DNA from: Owenia fusiformis
Lineage: Eukaryota > Annelida > Polychaeta > Sabellida > Oweniidae
Reading direction: 5' to 3'
DNA length: 64,000 nucleotides
Assembly (NCBI GenBank): GCA_903813345.2
Contig: CAIIXF020000001.1
Location: forward strand, 42,193,366-42,257,365
The translations under genes and the position numbers were made by a program. The notes under the pieces were generated by a model. That model did no database searches. It saw only the letters and a list, made by a program, of their open reading frames with translations, and was not told the origin of the DNA. This document shows positions 1-19,909 of the stretch, piece after piece. How positions within the stretch are numbered: position 1 is the stretch's first letter; each line of letters starts with the position of its first letter.

Positions 1-91
1 CATACTAAATGTGAAAACTAGCTTAACATTCCCTATATTCTATATGTTTCTCAAAACAACTAGATCCCCCTCTAATGAAACCCCTGCTTAC

Positions 92-8032
<7,941 letters not shown>

Positions 8033-8817
8033 ACTAGTTTTTTGAGTCCTTGTCTCTAACGAAAATCACTCAATTAATTTCCCTTACTACACAGTGCTGA
8101 AGTTACTCAAGGCATTTTGTGATGGCAGAATTTTGGCTCAGTGATACCTGAAATATAGTTTTAATAAAAATAACAGATGAGAAATATAATTCATCATTTA
8201 CTGATTGATCAGAGATTTTTTTTTAGACTTTACCACTTAAGTCAAGCCATATGAAATAAAACGTTTCCATATTAGAGGTTTCGCAACTCACTTATAGCAT
8301 GTTTAATTGTTTATTATTCCCGCATAACTTATGAAGCATTTGATTACATCATTAATTATTGCGCAGCCCTATATGCCCATAAAAGTGTGATATTCTTATA
8401 AATCGTTGTCTATAAGTAAGAATATCATATTTATGGACGTTGCTCAATAAATGATGACATAATCAAATACTTCAAGTGAGTTGCGAATTATATTAACTTC
8501 ACCGTAAGTCTGAAAAGCAAATTTGTGAGACACTACAATTATCGCACAGTCCTAATTGTTGCACGATTGTCCTGAATGGCTTAAATATGCACTCACCTCT
8601 TTTAACCAGTGTTACTTATACCAGCTCAACACCATTATCTCCCAATTTTAATGATTTATCCATATATCTTTTAAATATCTCTTCATTTTTTTAAAAACTA
8701 TGCCATTGTCCTAAATGTGCATGCCCAGTCAGACGACAGAAGTGAAAGTAGTCTGTCAAAATTTGACCCCCTCCAAATAAAGACAGAAACGGAAGTGAAC
8801 AAAGAATATTATATTAA
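8033..8817. other. Upstream flank of CUL1, no gene seen
   Basis: This AT-rich stretch lies upstream of the CUL1 start codon. It probably contains 5' UTR, a first non-coding exon or promoter, but no splice acceptor or promoter motif was clear enough to place them. A hairpin-like pair of sequences near 8,390-8,470 (AAGAATATCA-type words in both orientations) suggests an old inverted repeat. Confidence 0.4.
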
Positions 8818-9301
8818 CCTGCACATCGCTCCAAAAGGCAATCTTGGGTTGTTTCGGGTTGGAACTTTATCATTTTGAGTTTAATGAAAGATTATAGAAT
8901 GATGAACAATTGGGCCAAATCTTGTGTACAAATACTCACGATAAATGTGTCATTTCAAAGATTGTTTATTGAATTGCTTTGATTGTCGACGACAATATGA
9001 TTTTTGGAAGGTTTCTAAATTAAGAACGTGACATCACTTCCGAATTATAGCATTCAACATAAGTAGCGTTTAATTACCCTTTCGATCATAATAGGATGAA
9101 TAGCGCTGCGGTAGAATGCTCGCCTAGCACGCAGGCGGCCCGGGTTCGAATCTCGCTCTCATTTTTTATTTTTTAAACTAATTGATTGTTCTTTGATTTT
9201 ACGCAGAAAAAACAATTTTTATTTACAGAAACATTATATAAGAGCTTGAAAATGTAAAAACAATATATGTCAACATATTGCGTTTTGGAGCGATGTGCAG
9301 G
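8818..9301. mobile_element. Short TIR element (MITE) with tRNA-like insert
   Basis: Terminal inverted repeats start CCTGCACATCGCTCCAAAA at 8818 and end with the complement at 9301. TTAA precedes the left end and TTTAA follows the right end, which would suit a TTAA-targeting element if one extra T is allowed. No coding sequence. A tRNA-like segment lies inside (9094-9163). Confidence 0.65.
9094..9163 (+). tRNA. tRNA-Ala(AGC)-like sequence, probably a pseudogene or SINE head
   Basis: An A-box-like TAGCGCTGCGGTAGAATGC and a B-box-like GGGTTCGAATC are correctly spaced. The anticodon loop reads CTAGCAC, anticodon AGC. The anticodon and T stems carry mismatches and I cannot pair a 7-bp acceptor stem, so a functional tRNA is unlikely. 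A run of T follows directly, as a Pol III terminator would. It sits inside a TIR element. Confidence 0.35.
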
Positions 9302-10450
9302 TTTAATATTTCAAAAGTAAACTGATAGAACACTTCACATGCAAAATGTCACTGGAATTGGATAAAGAAAAATAAACACCTCTCATTTGTTACAGACACC
9401 AAATACCTAGCACCAACGGCTAATCACAATCCTCAAAAAATATATGATATTGTCAGTAGTTTTGCCAAGTACCTGTGCAATATCCGAATGCTAACCCTTT
9501 AAAACCCTGGAGACTCACATGTGTGGTCGACCTAATTACCTCACGAGTCATCCTAATTATCCCAGGGGTGTTTTTTTTATCGTCATTTTATGGTACTTTG
9601 TACATTTCGATGTTTATAATAGACCTTGGAAAAGGCTACATCCGCTAAATGAGAACTTGTATTTTTAAACAAAATGAGATTGTAATTACATATTTAGCCG
9701 TTTTTGGCTTTTATCTTTTTAAATGATTTATAAAAAAAATCATCTTATTGAAAATTTGTTAGGTTAATGTTTTATTTATCATCCAAAGTCAGAATCATCA
9801 CTGTCCCAAGTGATATTGTATCCTTACACACTTCCCTGAAAATAGGAAGAAAATTGTGTGAAGGAATCATCGAAATGTAACCAAAATATTTAAAATCGGA
9901 GACAACTTGGAGATGTTACATCTTATATAGAGGTTATATAGAGGTTTTAATAAAACCACTTCATCTTACACGATCGATAGGGATTTCACTTTGCAAAACC
10001 AATTGAGTTTTCGTTCCAAATCAGAAATGGTTGGGCGATAATAAATTCATAGATATCGTGCCACAAAATTAAACTTTCAATTATTTATAAACTACCATTT
10101 AAATTATGATTTCTCAAATCGTTTGTTGTTCCTGACATATCTATAGATCATTGTGGTGTATCAATTATTCATTTCTGATATGTTCTCGGCAGTATTCCTG
10201 GAAAAAGGATACTGACAATTTGATAGCAGTTTCTTATATTGCTGATATCACACTCATGTGGTTATCCTTAGATAAACTCTTACTCAAAATGTTGTCTTCA
10301 CATGTTGAATCAAATTATCTGGAACATTTTCGCTTGAAACGTTGCGCTTTATCTTACTCAAATGAGTCATATTTCATCTTTTTTTCATATCTCCATATTT
10401 TTTTCAAATTTCAGTCAAGTTAGAGGTGGGTGTATTGACTGTATTCTTTC
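9302..10450. other. Intergenic, no gene seen
   Basis: AT-rich sequence with frequent stops in all frames and no similarity I can recognise. It ends where the truncated LINE begins. Confidence 0.4.
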
Positions 10451-10452
10451 GC

Positions 10453-12121
10453 AGAAGTATTTACAGATGAGGACACTGAGAATATACCAGTCATAGACTA
10501 CATATATATAGGGTCTTATATTACCAACTGGCAGATTAGCGAAGGAGAAGTGACCCTTGAACTAAAAAATCTGAAAACCAACAAATCACCAGGACAGGAC
10601 AAAATCAAAGGAATTATCCTCAAGGAACTAGCAGACACTATAGCCCATCCCCTCTATTTAATCTACAAGAAATCACTAGATGAAGGATACCTACCACAAG
10701 ACTGGAGACGAGCTAACATAACCCCTCTACATAAGAGCGGTTCAAAGTCAAGTCCTAACAACTACCGCCCAATAAGTCTCACATGTATTACCTGCAAAAT
10801 ACTTGAAAGCATCATCAGAAGGCAACTGATTGAACACCTGTACAAAAACAATCTCCTAAATACAGCCCAACATGGTTTCCTGCAAAATAGGTCTTGTACA
10901 ACTAATCTTCTGGAAATAGTTGAAGCATGGTCAAATCTACTAGATACAGGGGGCGCTACTGATGCTATTTATCTTGATTATGCCAAGGCGTTTGATTCCG
11001 TGCCCCACCAAAGACTCCTACTCAAACTGGAAAGAAATTTTGGAATTAGGGGTAAATCTCTGATGTGGCTCTCGCACTTCATCCAACATAGAGAACAACG
11101 AGTAGTTATAAATGACATATCAGCACCATGGACCCCTGTACGGTCAGGAATAGCTCAGGGATCTGTAATTGGACCTTTGATCTACCTACTGTATGTCAAC
11201 GACATGCCAAACGTTGTTAAACACAGTAATATAAGCCTGTTCGCTGACGATACTAAACTCCATAGAAAAGTTAACTCCATAGATGATCAAACTTTACTAC
11301 AGAGGGATATTGACAATGTTCAAAAATGGACTCAAGATTGGCAATTAAAATTCAATACTAAAAAATGTGGCGTACTACATATTGGAAGAAGTAACAGGAA
11401 TTTCGACTACCTGATGAAAGACAACAACTCAGACCAGAAATCTACAATTAGACATAGTAACTGTGAAAGAGATCTTGGAGTTTATATGGACACAAATCTC
11501 AAATTCAGTAACCATGTCAAAACCATAGCAAACAATGCAAACAAAGTGCTTGGAATGGTAAAAAGATCTTTTATATACTGGGACACTGATACATTTAAAT
11601 TACTATTCAATGGCTTAGTCAGACCCAAACTTGAGTTTGCACAATCAGTGTGGAATCCCTACATGAAGAAGGATATAGAAGCCCTAGAGAAAATACAAAG
11701 AAGAGCAACGCGTATAGTTCCAACACTTAAAGCTCTACCCTACCCCCAGAGACTAAAGGCACTAGACCTTACAACACTTGCCTACAGACGACTACGTGGT
11801 GATATGATAGAGACGTTCAAATACATCAACTCATACTATGATGTCAACACAACAGCAACATTACCTAATTTCCAAGCAAGAGAAACACACAATAGAAGAG
11901 GAAATTCCCAACCACTCCTAAAAGCCCACTGCAAAACCTCAATGAGACAAAACACTTTCAGCCACAGGGTAACAAACAATTGGAACAGTCTCCCAGAGTA
12001 CGTAGTGCAGTCAGTCCATGTCAACCAGTTCAAGAACCGCCTAGATGCACATTGGTATCACCATCCTTTAAAATTCAATTACGAAATTGCTGGCGTACAA
12101 GTAGCCCCCAAGCTACGTTAG
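10453..12121 (+). mobile_element. 5'-truncated non-LTR retrotransposon with open reverse transcriptase frame (CR1/jockey type)
   Basis: A single uninterrupted reading frame runs from about 10,453 to the stop at 12,119-12,121. It encodes the reverse transcriptase of a non-LTR retrotransposon, which copies element RNA at the insertion site. The frame opens with a segment like the linker before the RT domain (F-A-E-V-F-T-D-E-D-T). Then come the KSPGQDKI region, the NYRPISL block, QHGFLQNRSC, the first catalytic motif with AKAFDSVPH (near 10,975), GIAQGSVIGPLIYLLYVND, the catalytic FADD box at 11,239-11,250 and a C-terminal thumb ending with KIQRRATRIVP and a LAYRRLRGDM region. The endonuclease domain and ORF1 are missing, so the copy is dead on arrival, but no stops or frameshifts remain, suggesting recent insertion. 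The usual start would be far upstream; the GTG at 10,550 is only the longest bacterial-style start. It lies between two divergent host genes. Confidence 0.9.
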
Positions 12122-12911
12122 TTTCAAAAAGTATCAGAACTGTCATACAGGCAATGTCTGCCTAGGACGGAAAATTACTTATAAACTTTAGCTATTTAAG
12201 ACAATTGTGCAATAATTAGGACAGTGCGATAATATTAGGACCACTTCCTCTCAGCTGTAATTGAAGAACCAGGATGCAAAACTTAGCAAAGAATAAGAAA
12301 TCACTCAGTTCAAGTAAAACATAGGTACCAACAATCCAAGGAATCTACCCACCGATTAATTCAAATCATTTCACCTCCAAGGAAGTAATAAAAAAGAAAA
12401 TAATTTCAAAAGACAAGAAATAAAGAAAAATGGCCGCTGATTATTGACCGGGTAAACTTTCAGGACTATATTTGTTACGATAAATTGATATTATAGCAGT
12501 TTTCTGGTATCTTACCTTGTGATATGTACAACTTCTATAAAAAAAAGATATTTTGATATTACTCCTTGGTCTCAAGAGAGCGAATATGTCAATAACAATA
12601 TCGCAATCACAAAAATTTGACTTCAATAATTTTCAACTCTCGAGAAATCTCGCGTGATTTAACCTGACGTACAGTAACACATTAAATATTATACATTATT
12701 TACCAATTGACAGATTATCAAAATAACAAATAAATACAGATTCAAATCATTTAATATTATTCTATAGTGTGGGAGCTATCAATATAAAATAAAATATTAG
12801 ATATGTACACATAAAATATTTCCTTTTTACAGAACGATGCTTGTTTTGAGTGACGTCAGAGAAAAACAGAGTGAACATATTGAAAACAACTTGTAAAATA
12901 ACCAGCGCAAG
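12122..12911 (+). promoter_or_regulatory. Upstream region of DAZAP2-like gene 1, with CRE
   Basis: A consensus cAMP-response element TGACGTCA lies at 12,851-12,858, about 55 bp before the start codon at 12,912. A CpG-bearing palindromic stretch (CTCGAG and TCTCGCGTGA) lies near 12,637-12,655. No TATA box is placed suitably. The transcription start is not determined. CREB-type control is an inference from the motif. Confidence 0.4.
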
Positions 12912-15900
12912 ATGCCTCTTTTTGGTAAGAAGAAGGAAAGTAAAAAAGGTAAGAGTGTTAAATATGTGTAGAATAATATTTGAACACTATGCTATCAATA
13001 ATTGTCAGTGTTGAAGCGATTTCTAAATGGTGAACTTTGGTCGGGTTTCTTATCAAATTTACTCAAAATAATCCATTGGGTAAACATTGATTGCAATTGA
13101 AAAGTCACTTTTCAAGTCCATGGGTTTATGAATCATTAATGACTGTACTTATACAAGAGTACTTATACAACAAATTAGTAATATCAAATCGTAAAGATTC
13201 ATAGTCTACACTTATTCGATCACTAGAAGAATAGTCAACATCTATTCGATCACTGTAGAGTCTATATAGTTTGAGTTGTACCTCATAAAAAAGATGTCAG
13301 GAAACAAAGGTTTGTGCATTACAATTTTAACTAGATCTATGTATGGATAAATTGTGCTTATATAAATTAGTTTACCCATGAATAATGTCTTCATATTCAT
13401 ATTCACAGTTCACATTTATTGGATTTAGACTCTGTAGATACATTTTCTGTAAAGTTGTGTCATAAAAAGTCAGGAAACAAAGGTTTGTACATGTAGATTA
13501 CAATTTACATGTTAGTTTAAAAACATCTATCATCGGGTAATTAATAATTTGCATTTTCTTATATTTTATGAAGTTTGAACTTGAACGATAAATTGAAGAA
13601 GGTCCATGGTGCATAGTTTGAAAGTGGACAAGTTAATGTTCCACAATACCACAGGAACATGCTAGTTACATATTAGTACTTTTCTGACTGAAGCCTGTAT
13701 TATTTAGAAAGTATATACTTTCTACATAATACAGACTTCAGTCATGCACTATACTTGGACTTCTACCACAGAATGCAACATTTGCTCAGTATGAACACAT
13801 TTCCAATATGGTGAACTTTTTGTTGGCCCTAAAGTCGTTCAAATAAAATTTGAAGGATAAAAGTGATAAAATCAAGAAAACAAAAAGGGAAATTCTTCTA
13901 CCGTAAAAAGAGCGACCTTGAAATGAAGACAAACTGTCATAATTTCCAGTTGATCCCCAGTGTATATGAAATTATATTTTTTAGCACCACAACCCGCCTC
14001 AGGATATCCCGCACAGAGTTATCCTTCACAGAGTTACCCTGCTCAACCACAACAGGGTTACCCTCAACAACAACAAGGTAATTTAACTTAATGATTAGTC
14101 CCTGGACTATCCATCAGAAAATATACATAAATAATGAAGAATACATACAATATATTTGTGTTATATATTTTGCACTTCTGTTTGTCCTCCAGGTTTCTTT
14201 TAATTCAGTTCTCACTTTATGTGTATTATTCAACAGGTTAGAACAGTGGATATTTACAACTACTACAAGTACAGAGTGACACAAAAATACCACTCACTAA
14301 TTTTGAAATAACTTTCTCAATAATTAAAAATTAAGTCTTCATGATTTTCTAATAAATTACATTTTTGAGTGGTTTTGAATCAGAGCATGGTTCCGCAGAA
14401 AATGAGATATCTCTCAATTTCCAAGTTGTTGATGCTCTGCAAGCATACTTATCTTTCCTCCACTGAACACTCTGTCTAGACATAAAAAAATCATGAAGAT
14501 TCCTTAATTATTTTGAATTTTTGTGTCACCCTGTACCACATGGTGCCAACTTTGACCATTAATTTGAATTTTAGACCTACCAGGTATTTTGTTTTCCTTT
14601 GAATGGAACAACTTAAAAGAAAAACAGTGCAGTATGAGACTTTCAATTCAAATTAATGGTCATAGTTGAGACCCTGTGTGTACATTGCCACAATATATAA
14701 TTGTACTTTCTTACTTCCTGGTATGGTTTTCCAAAAGTTGATTTAAAAAACTATCGGTAATTAATGATGGAAATGGGTAAAGTTTGGATAATATTTCAAA
14801 TGTAACAGTTTAAAGGCTACAGGGTGAGCCTAAAAAGGTAACTCAAACACAAGTGTTAATAACCCAGTTATCCAGCATGGATATAAAGTCATATTAATCA
14901 CAATTGAACCTTTTTCAATGTCTATTTTAAATTGTCACAATTTGATAGCCATTTTCCAAAGTGTGCTTTAGATTCTGAAATGTGCCAAAATCATCCAATG
15001 TGAACCAGTTTAAAGTAAATAATAGAACATGAAGGCCGCTAGCAAAAAGAAAAAAATATCAGAGGTTTACATTTGCTCAGTATCTAAAGTGCTCAGCTAG
15101 CACTTTTGCTCATAGAACATAAACGGGAGCGTATAGGTTTACATTTGCTGTTCAGGTCATAAAAAATTGTCTTGTTTAATTTCTCTATTGTCTACAATGA
15201 CAGCCCTAGAGGCACCAGAGAGTGGAAACAAGAGATTAGAAGGAAGATGAGAGCCATCACATAAGACATCCTTGAGCGTGTCAGAACAACTTCACCCAAT
15301 GCATTCAATTTTCCTCCAGAGAAGAGACAGGCATTTTGAGCATTTTTTGCAAAATGGCCTAAGAATCATGAGCATTTGGAATAGAGCAAGGAAACCTATA
15401 GTAGAAAGTACATTGAACAAGGTTTAATTGTGCCAAATGTTACCTTACACCCATGCTGAATGACTGACTTTGTTTGGGTTAATTTTTTGGCTCCCTATGT
15501 ATTTCAGATTTTTATTTATGTACTTTTAATCCATCAATTTAAAATTAAAATGTTCATATTCATTGACTTGGCATTTCATTTAATTATCATAAATACAAGT
15601 TAAAAACAATTATTGACAGCGTTTGTTTGTGATTGCAGGTTACCCTGGAGCCCCTCCACCATACGCAGCAGTACCAGTAAGTTGAACCTTAGACTATAAG
15701 CATAGTGTATTGAAAGTTTGGTTCATTTGATTGATTTTCTTAAAAGTAAATTAAAAGGTAATTTTTATGATGACTGAGTGTCATGTCCCATGAACCTCTG
15801 TAACTAAAATACTATTGAGAAACATTTGTGAAACTTAGTTGAATTCTGGGTTAAGAAATAGGTGACTAACAACGAATTGTACAATGGGAGAAGATTAAAT

Positions 15901-16708
15901 GGACTTCACTCTTTATATTATTGGATTATATTGTGGATTGCTGACTGTGGATTGCACCCACCTTTTTCGTTTCATTCTCATTGTCACATGTCTTCAGCTG
16001 TTGTCCAAATAGAACTTCTTTAGATTTCTGTTTCTTCTTTTAGCCACAAGCTCAATATGTCCCACCACCAGGAGGTGCACCTGCACAACAAGGCATCCCT
16101 CCTGCACAGTATGGTGCCCCTCCCGCTCAGTACAACCCCAACCAGACTGTTGTAGTGCAAGGGGGCTTTGATGCAGGAGCCAGGTTTGGACCAGGCACTG
16201 GAGCATCTGCTAATATCCCAGTAAGTGCATTTTATTATTCATCTACGATCAATCCAATGGTTTTACAAATTGTTTTTGATATATATTTGAAAATGCATTG
16301 ATTTCCTCTGAATCATTTCCAGCCGGTTGCTAAGTGATAATTTTACCTGTAGCCTATATATTATGTATGTCAAAATATACCAATATTTTGACAGGATTCC
16401 AAAATATATTCAGCAGGGGTCATGTTATTTTCAATTTCAAACAAATTACATTACCCGTTTGTTCTTATAAATCACTGAATTATTATATTCACTTAAAACC
16501 TTATTTGCCAAGCTCAAACATGAAATCCAGTCAATGTTTTGTTCCTTCAATTGTTCAATTGTTGTATTATTCATTTCAGCCACCACCCCCTGGTGTTGCA
16601 CCCAATGCTGCCCAAATGGCTCAGGGACAAGGAGCTAATGTTGTGATGACTCAGAGACCTGACAACTTTTGGGCAGGTGGATCAGATGGAGGCTACACTG
16701 TGTGGTAG
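12912..16708 (+). CDS. DAZAP2: DAZAP2-like proline-rich adaptor, copy 1 (5 exons, 157 aa)
   Basis: Exons 12912-12948, 13985-14077, 15639-15676, 16044-16220 and 16580-16708 join in frame through GT-AG introns to give 157 residues (human DAZAP2 has 168). The start at 12,912 gives MPLFGKKKESKK. Exon 2 is a run of G/S-Y-P-[AS]-Q repeats. Exon 3 carries the PPPY motif that binds WW domains of ubiquitin ligases in the human protein. The last two exons hold the family signature: VVVQGGFDAGARFGPG, then PPPPGVAPNAAQMAQGQGAN, then the C-terminal GGSDGGYTVW. DAZAP2 is a small adaptor linked to RNA-binding proteins, stress granules and transcription-factor turnover; that role is from the family. An alternative first exon may lie at 13,294. 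The poly(A) signal AATAAA is at 17,584-17,589. Confidence 0.92.
13294..13309 (+). other. Candidate alternative first exon of DAZAP2-like gene 1 (MSGNK)
   Basis: ATGTCAGGAAACAAAG is followed by GTTTGT, a weak donor, and ends in the same phase as the exon at 12,912. Copy 2 of the gene begins with almost the same sequence at 20,823, and human DAZAP2 begins MNSKG. A decayed second copy of this stretch lacking the ATG lies near 13,468. Use of this exon is unproven. Confidence 0.4.
13682..13745. repeat. Near-perfect 64-bp hairpin in DAZAP2-like intron
   Basis: The arms TGACTGAAG, CTGTATTAT and TAGAAAGTA pair in order with their complements, with single mismatches between blocks and a 2-base turn. 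About 27 pairs. It could be a tiny foldback element or a hairpin RNA source; the sequence alone does not decide. Confidence 0.55.
14272..14533. mobile_element. Mariner-like MITE with TA flanks
   Basis: Ends CAGAGTGACACAAAAAT and its near-complement ATTTTTGTGTCACCCTG, each flanked by TA. Internal TTTTGAAATAA and CTTCATGATTTT words repeat in inverted order. Size 262 bp, no coding capacity. It lies in intron 2 of DAZAP2-like gene 1. Confidence 0.6.
14820..15499. mobile_element. Decayed DNA transposon remnant in DAZAP2-like intron
   Basis: The left end ACAGGGTGAGCC...AAGGTAACTCAAACA is matched by a complementary right end near 15,470-15,499. Between ~15,190 and 15,330 a plus-strand translation (DWKQEIRRKMRAI, then ILERV) resembles the C-terminal end of mariner-type transposases but is broken by stops. 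Weak support. Confidence 0.35.
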
Positions 16709-17620
16709 AGAGGCATAACAACACAGAAAACACATATAACTTGAAGTTACAGGATAAAAAGTTTTCTTTCAACTCAGATAAGGACATACTGTGTGATTTT
16801 GAAACACTATGATGCAACAGGAACTGACCAAAATCAATTTCAGTATTGAGGAAAACACTAGAAGGACTTAATGTATGACCTCCATTGTTCACCATTAGCT
16901 TTGTGGAATGCTCTGCTCCTGGCATTAGTGTATACAATTCATGTAAAATTCATGTTGAATGATTTTAGTGGAACTTTAACATTAATTAGGAACCTGAGTT
17001 TTTGTAACTTTTGATACTGTGATTTTGATTTCAAAGAAACTTTAAACTTTGTACAAATTAATATATACTCTATATTGTATATATTATTATCAGTGATGCA
17101 AGAACACGTTGTATATAGATGTAGATATATGATGAAGACTTAATAGATATTGATCATTTAGCTGTGATGCTCATATTAAAGTAAACATACTCTATATTTT
17201 CATATTATCCAAGATTACTTTTAACTTGAATTATGTGATTTACTTGTGTATTAATTCCAATGATTTAAGTAATGTATTCTGTGTTATCTCTTTCATTATG
17301 TGTATGTGTTAGGTGATAATATTTTAATCAATTTCAGACCGGAGGGTTTTTATCAGTACATAATGTGTATAGAGGCTTTGTAAGATGTTTTCAATACATT
17401 TACAATATCATCCTAACGGCCTTCTTGTATCTAATTTTTGTAGTAAAACTCTGAAATGATATATCAATGCAAGTTATGGTGGTGGTAATATTGTTCAAGT
17501 TTGAAATCCATTCTGTATTCAACTATTCAATTTGTACCTCCAGAATGTGCAGTAATATTACAGTGATTGTTAAGATTTAATGAAATAAATATAAATATGT
17601 TAGTATGTGCAATCTTTCTA
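16709..17620 (+). other. 3' UTR of DAZAP2-like gene 1
   Basis: AT-rich non-coding sequence after the stop codon at 16,706-16,708. AATAAA at 17,584-17,589 is the best poly(A) signal, giving a 3' UTR of about 0.9 kb. Confidence 0.6.
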
Positions 17621-19770
17621 TTGTGTTTCTAAAAAAACTTGTTTGAAGGACCTACAAGGTGTTTGTTTTTGTCAATATGATTAATGTTGAGACGAATCAT
17701 ACATCCAATTCTCAGCAACTAGAAGACTCAGAAATTCTTCTTCTAAGAAGTGGCTTAGTCCACAGGCCCACAGCAGTATGACAAAGCAGTAGTATGCCAA
17801 AGCAGTAGTATGCCAAATGACAAAGGATGAGTTCTGGGGATCAATTGTCATGGAGATAAGATGTAAAGGGGTTGAGTTGTCCGGTTACTGATTCAAATAT
17901 AATTAGATCATCATTTTCTGGCCTACGTGACATATCCTAAAATGTTCAAACTTTAATATAGAACCTTTCCAATGTGGCATTTGCTTCCGTGTTCTGTATA
18001 CCCCTCTACCTGCGAAAACCTCAGCGAAGTAGATTAGAGTCTCTGGAACACTTTATTTGTAAATAGTTTTCACAAGCAATTTTGTTTGTGTATCTCAAGT
18101 TTTGTCCTCGATTTCAGTCATAAATTGCGCCAATATAGCGTGCAAATCTTGGGTAGACGTTGCCATTCCCGGATGCCCAAACGTGTCAAGAACACGTAGC
18201 TATAGGTACTCGATGATCTTGATTGACCATCATGGTGCAGAGAGTGGCTCCACGAAAACAAACATCGTATATAGGCCAAGCAAATGGGCTCATAAAAGGC
18301 CCAAACATCCCAAAAATTGCAACAGTTTTTAAATTAGTCTTATATTATGTATTAATATCAGTTGAAAAACATATCAAAGATATAGAAAAATATATGCAGT
18401 GGACAAATATGAAATTTCACTTCCTAGGTACCCCCTACAACCCTACCCCAAAATTGAGTATTGGTAGGAAACAATTTTTTCTTCCCAAATGGAATACTTT
18501 AGTCAAGTATTCAAGCTTTATTATGATAGATCACATATTCACAAATAATTAAAATATCATTTTAATCAATTTTGAGACCAGTAATTGGTCATTTGACCCC
18601 AAAGTTTAACAAAATAGGCCACAAAACAGGCATGTTATCACATATCATTATTCTATTTAGATATTTTAGGATCCGTTTGTCAGAAAAGCATGAAAAAAAT
18701 CATGGTGTTACATATTCATATGAACTTCATATTTGGTGAGTGTCAGAATTCTAAGATGTATACTTAGGAAGAAAAAAAAAATTTCATTTTCATAGTTTTG
18801 CCCCGCCCACTATAGGGGAGACAATAGTTTTGATGATTAACTCCCACAATGGATCACATTTGTATTAGAGTTGACATCTAAATCATTTATATAGGCTTGT
18901 CATCATCTAAAATACAAGTTTTGTGAAGGTTTATACCTTATTAGTATGAAAAATAGGAATTATTAGTTGCACCAGGTGAAATGTTAAGGTGACCTCACTT
19001 TTATTTGATGAATAATTACATATCACCACTCTGATATTAGAGTATTTGATAACTGCTCTATACTAGGCTTATCTAAATAATGTATGTTGTAGTTTTTGTG
19101 GAATTTAATATTGTTTAAAGTATTAATTACAATCCGCAATTGCAAAATTTGCATATATTTAAATTCATCTGATAAATAAATCATTACATAAGAGTACATT
19201 ACTATGGAACTATCAATTGGATGTATAATGCTGTAGAAACGAATTTATGGTTATTAAACGGAATTTAAATTAAACTGACAGAGAACATTAAAATCTCAGA
19301 TATCTGGGGAGTCTTTCATTTATATAATTTCAGTGCATAGGAATGATGGTAATTCTGTCTGTCAGGTTGGAAAACATTGAGTGTACATGTGCTGCATTCA
19401 GAATCGGATGCAGATATTGTGATTGTGAAAACTGCAATCCAAAGTGTCCAAATCTCAAATACAGTACTCATACAGATCTCCTTGTGCTTCTCATTTATCA
19501 TGCACAAAACACAAACTTCAACATTTTCTTCAAACCTGAACCAAAAGCAGCAACCCAAGAAACAAAATGTTGGAATATAAATGTGTAGTATTGATGCCAA
19601 GGTGATAACTGGACTTGCAGATTGAAATTGATGCTTTGCCAACTTGACCCTTGCAAAATGTTTCATTGAAATATATTCTTTTAGTGATTTTGTATCTTTT
19701 GGGTGATTTTGTAGAAAATATCTTGAAATGTGTGAAAAGAATTTAAAGATTCTCGCAATCTTTACATTAT
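17621..19770. other. Intergenic region between the DAZAP2-like copies
   Basis: No gene recognised. Two modest ORFs exist: a 152-codon minus-strand frame at 19,316-19,774 and a plus-strand frame at 18,223-18,552. Neither has similarity I can name, splice context or codon bias that stands out. A GCAGTAGTATGCCAAA word is tandemly repeated near 17,784-17,815. Confidence 0.4.
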
Positions 19771-19835
19771 CCAATCAGCGTTTGCGATGTGTATCGGCTC
19801 AAGTATAAAAGGCGAATCCAACTCAAATCCATGCA
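19771..19835 (+). promoter_or_regulatory. Candidate core promoter (CCAAT + TATA)
   Basis: CCAATCAGCG at 19,771-19,780 is followed after about 24 bp by TATAAAAGG at 19,804-19,812, both on the plus strand. Initiation would be expected near 19,835. A 75-codon ORF starts at 19,910, and the second DAZAP2-like gene starts 1 kb downstream; either could be the target. Confidence 0.35.
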
Positions 19836-19909
19836 GGGGTGTATTAGGTACTCGAATAGGAAAGAGCTCGTGAAATCCGAATTTATATGCACATGGTCAA
19901 TGTTTACAC

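Noticed and set aside
18108-18330. Minus-strand peptide VLDTFGHPGMATSTQDLHAI as a possible exon
   Set aside because: Interrupted upstream by stops and without acceptor or donor; no family recognised.
19316-19774. 152-codon minus-strand ORF
   Set aside because: No recognisable similarity; overlaps a plus-strand frame of similar quality and starts inside the CCAAT box.
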